Of a stretch of DNA of 64,000 nt, positions 24,331 through 35,783 are shown piece after piece. This DNA is from Ehretia macrophylla (taxonomy: Eukaryota > Streptophyta > Magnoliopsida > Boraginales > Ehretiaceae), in assembly GCA_037974665.1 (NCBI GenBank), contig CM075775.1, positions 42,682,152 to 42,746,151 on the forward strand, given 5' to 3'. Numbering within the stretch: position 1 is the first letter of the stretch; each line of letters begins with the position of its first letter. The position numbers and the translations under genes are program-made. Under the pieces are notes generated by a model. The model was not told the origin of the DNA, made no database searches, and worked only from the letters and a program-made list of their open reading frames with translations.

Positions 24331-24633
24331 CAGCTTCGCTTAGCAGCACGACGCTTGGATTGCTCTCCCACAACCCCGTTTTCAAGGTTTAGGCTGCTCC
24401 CATTTCGCTCGCCGCTACTAGGGGAATCGCTTTTGCTTTCTTTTCCTCTGGCTACTAAGATGTTTTAGTTCGCCAGGTTGTCTCTTGCCTGCCCATGGAT
24501 TCAGCAGCAGTTCGAAAGGTTGCCCTATTCAGGAATCTTCGGATCTATGCTTATTTTCAACTCTCCGAAGCATTTCGTCAATTAATACGCCCTTCTCCCT
24601 CTCTGGGAGCCTAGGTATCCACCGTAAGCCTTT
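24331..24633 (-). pseudogene. rrn23: Plastid-type 23S rRNA, 5' fragment
   Basis: The minus strand reads GGTGGATACCTAGGC, GACGAAATGCTTCGG, AGTTGAAAATAAGC, GGGCAACCTTTCGAACTG, CTGCTGAATCCATGGGC, AAAGCGATTCCC, TAGCGGCGAGCGAAATGG and AAGCGTCGTGCTGCTA in order. This is the first ~300 bases of the plastid 23S rRNA gene. The plant mitochondrial 26S gene differs clearly here. Only this 5' piece is present, with several substitutions and small indels, so it is not functional. Plastid DNA often sits inside plant mitochondrial genomes, so it may have come along with the mitochondrial DNA. Confidence 0.9.
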
Positions 24634-27600
24634 TAACTCTCTTTCTTTTCTAGCTTTATTCCCGATGCCTATATCCATCATTCTGACACAGTGAATGTCC
24701 TTCTATTATGATAATAATCAGTATTTGTTAGTCTTAAAATTGTAGGGGAGTGAACTATGAGTTCGTTCCTTACTCCCACTAGAATCGAGACTTTAATGTC
24801 TTACCGTTCAGGACCTATGCCCCTGGGTCCCTTCACTCTTTGATTGAATGATAGAAAAATACTCTCAATCGCCGAGGGTGCAAGAAGAAAGAAGTTAGGA
24901 AGACAATTCAAACCTCTCCCTTTATTGACACCAATCGCCTTAGAAGGAATAAAATATGCATCGGTAGAGGCTCGAAGACCAAGGACCCAAAGTCAAATAC
25001 GGAAGCAACTCGAGCAGAGGTTCCATTCCGGAGTGAACTCGTTATTCACTCATTCAGGGAATGGTGTCAGGAACGAAAGAAATGGTCCCACCTAAGTGCA
25101 ACCATACTAGCAGGAAATGAAATGAAAGCAGAAATTGTTTTGTGTCACTTTGTCACTATCTGTATGCTTGTCTTCAAAAATCAATCAACCAAAGAAGCAA
25201 TCAACAAATCAAGTTGAGGTCTCAAAGTTTATCATGTCTTCTTTTGTTTCGACCCTGATGTATGAGATGAGGAATCCCTCATAGCTAGATTCATCAGTTG
25301 CTTAGAAACTAGGAACTAGATGAGGGGAAGAGATGAGAATAGGCCTCGTCCATTCCATTACAACATTCTCTTCTTGATCACTGGATATTGATAGAAAAAC
25401 AGTCACGCCAAAAGAAAGACGAAGGGGGAGCTAGCGGCAAGGGTCAAATTGACCTTAGGCTTAATGCCCCAACGAACACAGTCAGAAAGAAGAGAAGGCC
25501 TTTGGGCAACTCGATAGGAATCAAAGGATAAATTGACTGTCATTGCCGTTCTAACCACTGTGAGAAGATGTGAAGTGAGGGCGTAGTTCAAGTCACATCG
25601 TATGCTCGTCTTCATAAAGGTTTGCCTTTGATTGTTTGTTGCCAAAGAAAGAGTCTATTTAGAGAGCAATAGTACAAAAAACTGAGGCGCAGGCCAAGGG
25701 ATCATAAATGGCAAAAGGCAAATGAAAATCGGGGTAGAGGCTACCTCTAAATAATAGAAGTTCCTGGACTGTGAAGGTCAACTTCAGGTCAAATAGATTT
25801 CTTATTTTCTTTTAATAAGATAATTCTGACCTCAACCTCACTCAAGGGATAGAATGACAGTCTATCAGTCTTACCAGCATGCATACAAAAAGGAGTGTAG
25901 TTGCCTATCAGCTGGTTAAACAAATAAGATTCTTATTAATTATATAAGGAATAAGGATCCCATATCGATCGAATGAAGATGGATGGGTTTAGATAGGTTC
26001 GTTCCAACCTACTATTTGGGACCATGAAAGAAGCAGGATCCAGTGTTGTTAAACGACTATAATTTTTACTTGTTAACGATCAGGTAGCCGTCTAATAGAG
26101 TGAGGGACGGATACGGATCCATACTCCTAGTAGGATATCGAAAAAGCTAGTTAAACGGTGGTTTTGGGCCCCTGCTGCAAAGCTAGGATCCCAAGGATAG
26201 GCATTGTTCGCCTTGTGCTTGGACCTGCAAAGAGGAAAAGATAACATAGTCTTATAGGGGGCCTTGCAATCTGTTGAGGGGAAGGAAAAAGAAACCTACA
26301 ACACCCCTTGAGTAGGACAAGAGAGGAATCCTTACTCTATCCTTATGGGAATGTCATTGCATGAAGGGACCTTGAGGGTTGGCATACTCTACGTTCGAAA
26401 GAAGTATTACATCAACCATAGATAAGGAGCAAAGTTAGATTGGTATCATAGCAAGAGTTAGGCCCTTGTTTCATGGATCGTATGAAAGGGCTCTTTTGGC
26501 TTATGGAATCTATAGAACTCGCTCGAGAAGACAAAAGAGGGAATGGAAGGTACTATAGGAGAAGGCTTCGTGTCTTTACCCGATTCAAGAATTAGGAATC
26601 TAATCTTTGTTCTATGTTTTGGAGTAAGCCAGTCAATGTGCCCGATGTGGTGTATGAGCAAGTGATTTGATCCTATGTGTCTTTCTCCTTTTAGTGAAAC
26701 CAACCTCCCTTAGCTCGTGTTATCATAACAGCGCCAAGTAACTTCATCCAGTGAAAAAATAAGGATATGATTCTAAGGCTTGAATGAGAAAAATTAGAGC
26801 TAGTTTTCTTCCATTCCAAACTTCTACCTCTATGAAGCTTTGTGGTGCTAGGCTAGATATAGGGGGTCCTCTTATAAGCCGTAGCATTTAAGGCTTAATC
26901 ACTCCGTATAGACACACCTAGACTACGAAGCTAGGACGGTGGGTAAGGAATCTTCTCATGCAAAAGCAGAAGGAAAGGAAACGAATTATTTGCATTGAAG
27001 TAGAGTGCGGTGGGTTGGAAAAGTACGGTAGTCTACGTTAGTAATGATTCGCCTGTCGAAGTAAAGAGAATGATAGGCCTTGAGTTATAGGTCATACCCT
27101 TGAGGACCAGATTCACCCTCATTTTCTATCATTTTAGTGAAATATCGAACCTTTACTATATAGTAAATATAGTCAAAGATATCCCTAGTCAATTTCCAAG
27201 TGTCCCTTTCTAGGGTTAGGAAAGAAAGTCCACCTGCCAAGCCCAACCTCTTAATAGCTTCCTTTACTTTAGGTCTTAAAATAGCATTCCTCACCAACAA
27301 GGGCTTAGTTAACTTAACATATAGTCCGTTTTTCTCCCCTACGGAAAAAGGTTCTTTCACCTATCAAGAATGCTCAGATTTGGGTGTGGGCGGATGTGGA
27401 CATCGCGGTAGTCATTTAGAGAATATTTGATCAGTCAAAAGGAATCGAAGGAAAGCTACTTGATTGACTAGACAAAGACTAGCTCAACCTTCCTTCACTC
27501 GAGCTGAATCTTGATTAAGTTAAGTCAGAAAGGTTGAATTTCTATTGAAGCAGGAAGCCTAAATATTAAATACCCAACGAAGTGAATGTTAAAGCATCTA

Positions 27601-28454
27601 ATGCCTGCCCCAGTCTTTCTATCTCTTTGAAGATGGAACTTTCGATTCGAAATAATTCCAACAAGAAAGAGAAGCTAGGCTCGGCTTGGATTTGAGCTAC
27701 TAACGAAGAAAAAAGCTTGGAGCTCCGTAAAATGAAATTGCTCAATCTGAACTTCTAACTTTAGAGATTGGCTTAGAACTGGTTGAACCTGCTTGAACTG
27801 ATTGACTCGCTCATCAAGCTTCTAATGCAGTCTTATCTTCTATGCGATATATGCGTTCAGTTGAAGTTCTTCGCCTTGGTCTACTCCTTCATGTAGTGAG
27901 TCGAGGTTCGTCCCTAAGGAGAAAGACGAAGCAAAACCCTAACAATTAGATTATAGGGTTGGACCCCTTTTCAAGAAGGAGCGTGAAGGTGTTGAAAAGA
28001 GGGTTTTTATCAAATTTGAGAGTTACGGGAAGGTTCCCTCTTTGGCAGAAAGTGGAAAGTCTTCGAGTATCGTTGTCTTTCTATTGATAGATTCAGGTTT
28101 TGGATAGATGAAGAGAAGGCCAACTTATCTCGATCTGGTCATTCACCCGATATAGGAATACCTTTTAGTAAGGCAAGACTCTAAAAAAGTCCGATTGAAC
28201 TGGCAACCGAAGATCTGAAGAAATCGACTGCATTAGCACTTCATAAAGGAATACCAGACTCAGTAAATTCTTTTGTTGACATCAAGACCAAGTCCTATTG
28301 AATCTCTTGGAGGAAGATCAGTAGGCGAGAAGTGAGGCGATTTGTTGCCTATTCCATTACTTTCACGTAAATTACTTATGAGTCAATACCCTGAACTTCA
28401 CTCTTTTGAATAAGCAATCTTATTTCGACTGGGCCTAAGATTAGGAACAATTTA
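24634..28454. other. 3.8-kb spacer, no gene recognised
   Basis: Short frames only. The frame at 24844-25095 (plus, 83 codons, basic) and the one at 27085-27360 (minus, 91 codons) have protein-like composition, but I recognise neither. No RNA gene was seen. GCTTT at 28455-28459 is the left target duplication of the next LTR. Confidence 0.45.
27085..27360 (-). CDS. Unrecognised 91-codon frame with protein-like composition
   Basis: It starts MKEPFSVGEKNGLYVKLTKP and contains VKEAIKRLGLAGGLSFLTLE and KLTRDIFDYIYYIVKVRYF. The residue mix (amphipathic, balanced charge, no low complexity) is more like a real protein fragment than most frames in the spacer. It could be a piece of a plasmid, viral or organelle protein, or chance. 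No ribosome-binding or promoter evidence was seen, and no neighbour helps. Confidence 0.2.
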   Translation of the reverse strand: MKEPFSVGEKNGLYVKLTKPLLVRNAILRPKVKEAIKRLGLAGGLSFLTLERDTWKLTRDIFDYIYYIVKVRYFTKMIENEGESGPQGYDL

Positions 28455-28479
28455 GCTTTTGTGAGGCCCAACCCCGAAT

Positions 28480-28905
28480 AACGTGTGTTACCTTGATTTG
28501 CGTGCCTTAGACCCAGAATTATATGACGACCTTGGATTACGTGCCTTGTCTTGGTTTTCATGCATACCTCGTCATACGTGCCTTGACATAGAATTGTGTA
28601 CCCTAATCCTCGACTTACGTTCCCTGACCTTGATGTACTTGCAATACCTAGAATCGTGTGCCCTGACTTTGATTTACGTGCGATAACTCGATTTGTGTGC
28701 ACTGACCTTGAACTGCGTGCCCTAATCTAGGTTTAAGAGTTGTACCTCGATTTATATGCATTGCATTGAATTACGTGCCTTGTATTGGTTTACGTGCATT
28801 CACCTAGGGTTACATGCATTTACTTTGAAATCTGTGCATTTACCTTGAAGTGCATGCCTTACCTCGTAATGCATGCCTTAAACCTATGAATGCATGCCTG
28901 CACGC
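28480..28905 (+). repeat. Degenerate ~20-bp tandem array inside the 4-kb LTR
   Basis: About twenty imperfect units resembling ACCTTGAATTACGTGCCTTG run from the LTR start. Units vary strongly, and there are no spacers between them. Confidence 0.7.
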
Positions 28906-29899
28906 TAATCAATAAAGATTCCTACACAAAGCACTAGATAATAAAATAATCCTACACAATCCACTAACCAATATTAAATTCCCAATTCAAATTCTCTACA
29001 AACTCCACTAACAATAAAATAACACTAAATTATTCCTACATTTTCCACTACCTATTATTCTATTCATAATTCAACTCATCCTCAAACATCAATTATATTC
29101 TATACTACCTAGAATCCATAAATACCCAACATTTTCTTACACAAACACTAAACACAAGACATTCTTTTGACATTCCCTAACATGCACTAACAATAAACTA
29201 AACACTCAATATTCCTCACAAAGCACAAGAATGCATAAAAAATACACACCACACACTACCCTAGCCCTCATTTTCGACCAAGGCACCCCACATACAATCA
29301 AAATTCAGATTTTATACCAAAAACATTTCACACATGCTCTCTCAATTCACCAAAATAGCACACACACACACACAAACTAAAACTTAAGTTTTCCTCTCAA
29401 ACTCTCCCATTCTCTCTCATTCTTTCTCTATTTTCGACCATGGCTGCCCTTTGAGCTCCCAAGACTTCTAACAAACTCTCAAGGACTCTCAAGACTACTC
29501 CAAGCTCGGCCATAGCAAGCAACATAGAAAGAATCTCTCACAAAGCTAAAAAATCTCTCATTTTCGGCCATAGGTAAGTTTTGATGGTTTTCTTCCTTGT
29601 CTTTTGGTTTCACACACATGCACACCTCCTACACAAGCTAACTAAGCTAGGATTTAAGGAAAAACCAGCCATCACTTGGCCAAAGCAAGGAAAAAGGGCT
29701 ATTTGTGTGATTCAAAGGGGCAATCTTGCATTTTCATCCATCAATAGGCTAAGGTGAGGGTTAAACTCTTTTAAAAGCTTTCAAAACTCACATGCATGCT
29801 CCCATATGGCTATATTTACCTCTGTAGTTATTGTATATGTGTTTATATGAGCCTATCTACTCATGCATGGCTTGATAATGGCTAGAAACTTAAAGATAT

Positions 29900-30310
29900 G
29901 TAAACACGTTTTTGGCTGGCAGATTACTGACCTTGTAGAATGAAGTGTTTTTGGCCTTGTAAACGTTGATAAAAATGCATGAAAATTGGTAGGTCACTAG
30001 ATTTTTCAGTTCTTGACATATTTTTCATAAATATACCAAGGAAAATGTTGACTCTAAGACCTCCAAAATGGTCAAATACCGTAATGTGTCAAAATTTGAA
30101 ATACTTGGAAATGTGAAGTAGGTTTCTGGCAGCTTTCTGACCTTGCAGAACAAAATAGTTTTGACCTAGTAAACGATATTTAAAATATATGAAAATTGAT
30201 AGGTCACTATATTTTTCAGTTTTGAACATTTGTGGCAGAAATAGGCTAAGGCTAATTTTGTGCTTAAAGGCCTCAAAAATGGCAAATATCGAAATGTGTA
30301 AGAAACTGGA
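29900..30310 (+). repeat. Two tandem ~205-bp units inside the 4-kb LTR
   Basis: Both units carry CTGGCAG..TTCTGACCTTG(T/C)AGAA, a GTAAACG stretch, and ATGAAAATTG(G/A)TAGGTCACTA followed by TTTTTCAGTT. The second is more diverged at its end. Confidence 0.75.
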
Positions 30311-31079
30311 CAGTTTTGCGTAGTCTCACGGTTTTGGCCATAACTCCTAAGTCCGAACTCCAAATGCAGTGAGTTGTATTCCTAGATTTAAAGCACTAAT
30401 TAAGATTTAATTTGACATTTGGTACACTAAAATTGGAGATTAATTTCTTGGCTAATTGAATATGGGAAAACAGACCATTGCAGTAGGGTTTTTGATTAGT
30501 AATATGATTTGAATCATGTTGTATCCTTGCTTGAGGTATTGAATGCTTGGAATTGTGGCACTTAGAAGTTGTGTGGGCTGTTGTGGTTGGTTAAGATTGC
30601 TTAATTTGGCTTGGGTTCACTAATTGATGAATGGTTGCTTAATCGCATGTGTAAGCACGGAATTGAGGCCCTATTGCTTATGAATACTTGCTAAGTAATG
30701 ATCCTATGGTTAAATGTGTTCCATTGAGTGATTAGTAGGCTGTCCAATAATTTCTAAGTATGCTTGAAATGGTTTAAGTGTTTCTTGTGGTCCTTAACAA
30801 ACAAAATCAACACCTGATCATGTTTATTGTAAACCCTAATGGCCACGGAGGTTCCCAAGTTCTAAACTATTCATGTGTATCTTATAATTGATGTTGAGAA
30901 ATGTTAATGGACTGCCCAAAATTGTCTTTATAGCCCTAAGCATGATTCTTGATGATTTCATGTTGATAAGTTAACTATTCTTGCACCCGGTCTTGGGTAA
31001 ATTGTCGTAGCATGCTCGTGTTATCCTAATACTTGGTATGTGAACTAAATTGGGTAAAATGACTTGTTAGCAAGATGTT

Positions 31080-31405
31080 ACTTGGCTGCCCGTTAAATGT
31101 TCATATGCCTCTAAGTGTTTTACAAAGTGAATATACATGTCAAAGCATGCCTCGTATGTTCACTTGTCAATATGTGATCTTATAATTGCTCGGAGGCAAC
31201 CTACTTTGTTGACCTCCTAATGTGAATTGATATTCTATGGCTTATTTTGAACATGATTACTTGGCTGCCCGTGAAAGTTTAATTGCTCTCAAATTGATAT
31301 ATGAAATGATTATATGTTCTCGCAATGCCTTATGTGCCAATATGTCAAAATGAGATCATATACTTGCTCGGAGGCAACCTACTTTGTTGACCTCCTAATG
31401 TGAAA
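31080..31405 (+). repeat. Two tandem units ending GCTCGGAGGCAACCTACTTT
   Basis: Each unit starts ACTTGGCTGCCCGT(T/G)AA and ends with the block GCTCGGAGGCAACCTACTTT then GTTGACCTCCTAATGTG. Related GAGAGTAACCTACTTTGTT text sits in the Tekay LTRs at about 34475 and 41680. Confidence 0.75.
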
Positions 31406-32515
31406 TGTTAAATGGCATAAATGTGCATTGCATACAAGTTTGCAACCTTTCATTGTGGCATGGTAGCATTTCACGAATGCCAGGCGGCATAGGGTTTGCC
31501 GGTGCTCCCGTGACTACCATAGTCTAATTCCCTCTTTCGCTTGGCATTCCACCCTCAGAGAGTTAGGTTGTAGGATTTGGTGTACATCCGGAGTACACCC
31601 ATTTAGAGTGATAAGTGGATGATAGATGCCGGCTACAACAATGGTTATTGGAAATGAACTTGAAAGTAAAAGCATAATGTATCCCTTGAACGGCAGGAAC
31701 TAAGTGCTATGCGGGGCAAAGTGCTAGAATCCTGTACTTATCAAAGCGTATTGAGCCCGTAGGAGCCACCTCTAGAGTCCTGTACGTATCAAAATGTATC
31801 CTTTTTACTATGTGTTTAAGTACTATTGCTTGGTTCCTAGAGGACCTCAGGGAGGAAAGACGGGTAAATGTGTTAATTTATATTTATGTTGTGTTATATA
31901 CTTAGTTATTCTATTTAACCTGTTTTCAAAGGGTTTTCATAAAGTTTAACCGGAAAAGGATTTCAAAACATTGTCACTTGTTCTCCCTCGCTGAGTTCAT
32001 AAGGACTCACCCTCCTTTTGTCACAGGTGCAGACGATTTGGAATAGGTACCCGAAGAAAATGTGCTAGTTGATGAACCTTTGGAACGACTATGTGCATTG
32101 CATGCTTTTCGTGAACATGGATGCTATTAGGAATGTTGTGTTTGTTTGCGGACTCTTTATTACATTGATGTAAATGACCCTGTTGTAATTTGGGTCTAAT
32201 TTTGGATTGTACTATCTATAACTGGATGAACTCTTTATTTGGTTGTTTGCTTTCATTTTCTTGATTAGTAGTTATCGTAGGCGTTCTAGAAATTAGAAAT
32301 TAGATTTGGAATTTTTTAGGTGTTCTAGAAATTAGATCAAACCAAAGGTCCTAAATACAGCCGTTATGCTGTCGGTTTTTCAAAAAAAAAAGGAGTTCTA
32401 GGCTAACTATTAAGCATTAATCATAGTCAAACGGTTAAGGACGTAAAATAACAATGATGAATTAGGTCATACCCTAGTCTAGCCTCTATAGGTTGAGTTG
32501 GGGCGTGACAGCTTT

Positions 32516-33201
32516 GGCATTGGATCGCTTTCTTTTGTTCTAGAGATGGGGATCCGGCTCCTCCGAGTGATCTGTCTAGATTTCGGAATAGAAATGGGCA
32601 AGGAAGATTATCCAAGCCAAGGGGCAAAGCGGTCCAATTCAATGTTTTACTGTTACGCATAGTAACTCTCTTGTTACGAATCGATCTAGCTGCTTATCCT
32701 ATAGATAGAGAGTGTCGGCAATCACCTCCGCTATTTCAGTTGTTGTCGGCATAAATGCTTCGGTAGTATACTTACCTAAAAAGATAATTTGTACTATGAT
32801 TAGTAGACCCTTCTCAACTCTAGCAATTTCAAGCGGACCAGTCTCCAATTACCTTGCAAAGCGTTAGTGCTAGCCAGGTCAATAGTTCAAGTATCAATGA
32901 AAGTCTGTATTTCAGTAAAGTAGAAATGACAGCTATTTAGGTAACAAAAGACAATGCCTGCTAGAGGTATGATTCCGATCTTTGCGCAAGCAATAGCAAT
33001 AATATATGCTATTTTCTTTTTGGCACTGTTCCTCTTTAATGCCAGTGGTGTGAGGGAGTTCACTGGGGAAGTTAACTCTTTCTGTTGCTGCTCTAGGAGG
33101 AGGTTGAATCATTAGTAATGATATCCATGCACATTAAAGATCAATAGGTTGAAATTAGATAAAGGAAAATATGGCTTTGAGGAAGAATACGAACGGGATT
33201 C
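32516..33201. other. Spacer between the solo LTR and the Tekay element
   Basis: About 690 bases with no gene recognised. CACAT at 33202-33206 is the left target duplication of the Tekay element. Confidence 0.5.
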
Positions 33202-33206
33202 CACAT

Positions 33207-35471
33207 TGTAATACCCGAGCCTGGAATGTGAAAATTCCTTATTTATTATTTTGAAAATTATATTTCCTTAAATTCTTTGAGAATTAATTGTTACTTTCTC
33301 GCTGTCGTAACGTGCATTGCATTTAGGGAGCGATAGCTAGAGAACGGTTTCTAGTCCTCAGCAAATAGTGAAACTAGTATTTAGATGACTTAAATTTTAT
33401 ATTTTAATTGTTGCTAGCTTTAATTAATCTTTCCTTAGCTAAAATGGCTTTAAAATGCACAAAATAAGGGCCTTTGACCAAGTTTTAAGTGGTTTGACCT
33501 AGGCCTTTGACCATTTGACCACTTATCACTTAAATAAGCTTTTAACTTAGCAAAAAAAAAAAGAAAAAAGCAGCTGAACAGCAAGAGTAGGCCGTGAGCT
33601 TCATAGGAAAAAAAAACCCTTTCAACCTTCCAATCGATCAATCTTCGCGTGAGCTCGTGCGGGGTGGTTTCCGAGGTGACTAGCGTTGTTTTCCTAGTGA
33701 GTAGGAGTGCCTAAGGTGAGGGAATCATGTTATTTGCGCATTTAAATGTTTAGTGTATCAACTTTGCAATTTTTAGATTTTATCCGTAGATTGTTGTTTA
33801 AATCGTTTTGATGCTTCTAGAATGTTCCTTGGCAATTGTAGAACATGTATTTATAGCTTTTTAACATTTTCTGCGGTTAAATGTTGAGATTGTAGTTTAA
33901 ACTAGTTGTTGAATAGTGTTTTATAAATAGTAAACCCTTGGAATGATGAAGTTGTTCCGTTATGCTGTCCGTTGATGTAGAATTGTGCTAGGTGTGCTAG
34001 AATGCCTAAATACATGGTTTGTTTGGGTTGCGTAATGGAAAAAACGAGAATTAAGCCTTATTGAAAGTCGGGGTCGTTTAGGTCTAGTTTATCGTTTTCT
34101 CATTTTGCGTGTTGGCATTGTTTCGGGAGGCCATGGAAGCACTTTTGGTGCGATTATGGCATTGGTTGGGTGTTTGGTTGGTATAGTTGTAGTTCAAACG
34201 AGAAAGGGGGAAATCGGGGCTTTGCGCGAGTTCTAGGGTAAAGTAAGGTTTCGGGGTCTTTAGACGTGCCTTATGGTGACCTAGGAGGGTTGGCAAAGTC
34301 GGTTTCCAAAACTCATGGCTTGTTTGGAAATGGTAGTGTTTTGATAGTTGGGGCCGATTTGTGTTTTTTCTTGTTTTCTTGATTTTATGCCTATAGAATG
34401 GTTAAGGTTGCTTGAAATACTTGTTTGAATTGATTTGGATTGAAATGCTTATTAATTGTTGCTATTGCATGCGAGAGTAACCTACTTTGTTATTCTCCCA
34501 CGTGTGGCTTTATCGCTTGTTTATCGCCTTGTATCGAGTCTTGCATTGCATAGTGTCTCGCGCGTGAGTGATGGGCCTCTCTGGGTAGCCTCGGGTTGCC
34601 AGTGTTGGTTGCTCTAGCTCCGCTACTATTCTCTCTTCTCGCTTGGGTTGCCTCCCAGGGAGTTTTGGGTCGTAGGTTGATGGATACTTCTGGGGTATTC
34701 CAAACTGGTGTTATAAGGTGGTTTGGGCTGGCGCGTCGTCATCGAATTCGTGTTTGAAAGTTGCTCGTGAAAAGAGTATCGTATCCTTTGAATGAGTGTT
34801 TGCAGCTTTAAATACTTGCCTTGCTTTATTGTTGGCTTTGTGGTATCTCTATATGATATTTGTATGTAGTGCTTGACTAATTGCATTGCATACTACTCTC
34901 ATCTCCGTCCTTGAGACCAATTGCCCTCGCTGAGCAATAGTTTTTGCTCATTCCTCTCTATACTATATTTTTTACAGGAGTAGTTGAAGCAGAACCTATC
35001 GAGGTAATAGAGGAGAAGGAGCAGGTGGAGGTGTTTCCGTGATAGTACTTCTCTGCTTTGCTGGTGGTTGGTTACCAGATTTTGTGCGAGCCTTGCTTGG
35101 ATGTCGCTTAATTTTGAGGCTTGTAGCCTTGTATGTATATTCTAGTTGAGGCCTCTACGGTCTTATGTTGTATAAGTTGAAAGAATGTAAAGTTGTAAAC
35201 TTATACCCTTGTGACTAGTAAGGAAATGCATGCTAATGGAATTGATTAGTGGCATAAATACTTGTGTAGTATGCATATCATTTTTGGATTGCAAAGTTGG
35301 TTAATAAGAAATGTATGTTTCAAGGAAAGTTGGCTTGTTTGAGTTGTTTTATGGCTTTCCCAAGTATTATGTTGGTTTTAGGATTTTCGGATCGTCCGCG
35401 GTACAGAGGAGACTCCGTCCGTGTGTCGGGTCCGGGCTTGGCCTTTTACGGGGTCAGGTCGGGGCGTGACA
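33207..35471 (+). repeat. 5' LTR of the Tekay element
   Basis: 2,265 bp with TG...CA ends. It includes an A-rich tract near 33550 and the TACTATATTTTTTACAGGAG segment near 34960. Confidence 0.96.
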
Positions 35472-35479
35472 TCTTTAGG

Positions 35480-35491
35480 TGATATCAGAGC
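35480..35491 (+). promoter_or_regulatory. Primer-binding site (initiator Met tRNA)
   Basis: TGATATCAGAGC, eight bases after the 5' LTR. It resembles the TGGTATCAGAGC primer site of most plant gypsy elements and of the two other elements in this window. Confidence 0.85.
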
Positions 35492-35783
35492 ATGATAATC
35501 TTGCATGAGCCGGGATATGTTTCTCGGTTTGTGGGGTAAAGGTCCAAAATGCTAGAATATTATTGTATAATTGTTAAGTGGAAAGAAAATGTTATAGCAT
35601 GACTTTGTGAACTTGTAGTGCTTATGTGTTTAAAGTGAATTAGTTTGGCATGTCAAACTTGTGTTATGTGAATTGCGTGTTAGAATGTTTGATTGTTATT
35701 GACTTAGTGTTATCTAATCTTATGTACTATATTTTTGTCTATAAACTGTTTTTAAATGTTACCAGCTATTGTGAATTGCTACT

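Larger units (their letters stand above)
28460..32510 (+). mobile_element. Solo LTR, 4.05 kb (Ty3-gypsy, Tekay-like)
   Basis: The termini are TGTGAGGCCCAACCCC and GAGTTGGGGCGTGACA, flanked by the 5-bp duplication GCTTT (28455-28459 and 32511-32515). No primer site, polypurine tract or gag-pol follows, so this is a solo LTR left by recombination between the two LTRs of one element. The block around 31480-31620 (TAGGATTTGGTGTACATCCGGAGTACACCC) and the CCCTCGCTGAG... segment near 31990 correspond to equivalent blocks in the other long LTRs. Three internal repeat arrays make it longer than its relatives. Confidence 0.93.

Noticed and set aside
24331-24633. Mitochondrial 26S rRNA
   Set aside because: The text follows the plastid 23S 5' end closely, and the mitochondrial gene differs in this region.
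28480-28905. Possible CRISPR-like array of ~20-bp repeats
   Set aside because: Units are degenerate and directly adjacent without unique spacers; it is a tandem array inside an LTR of a plant element.
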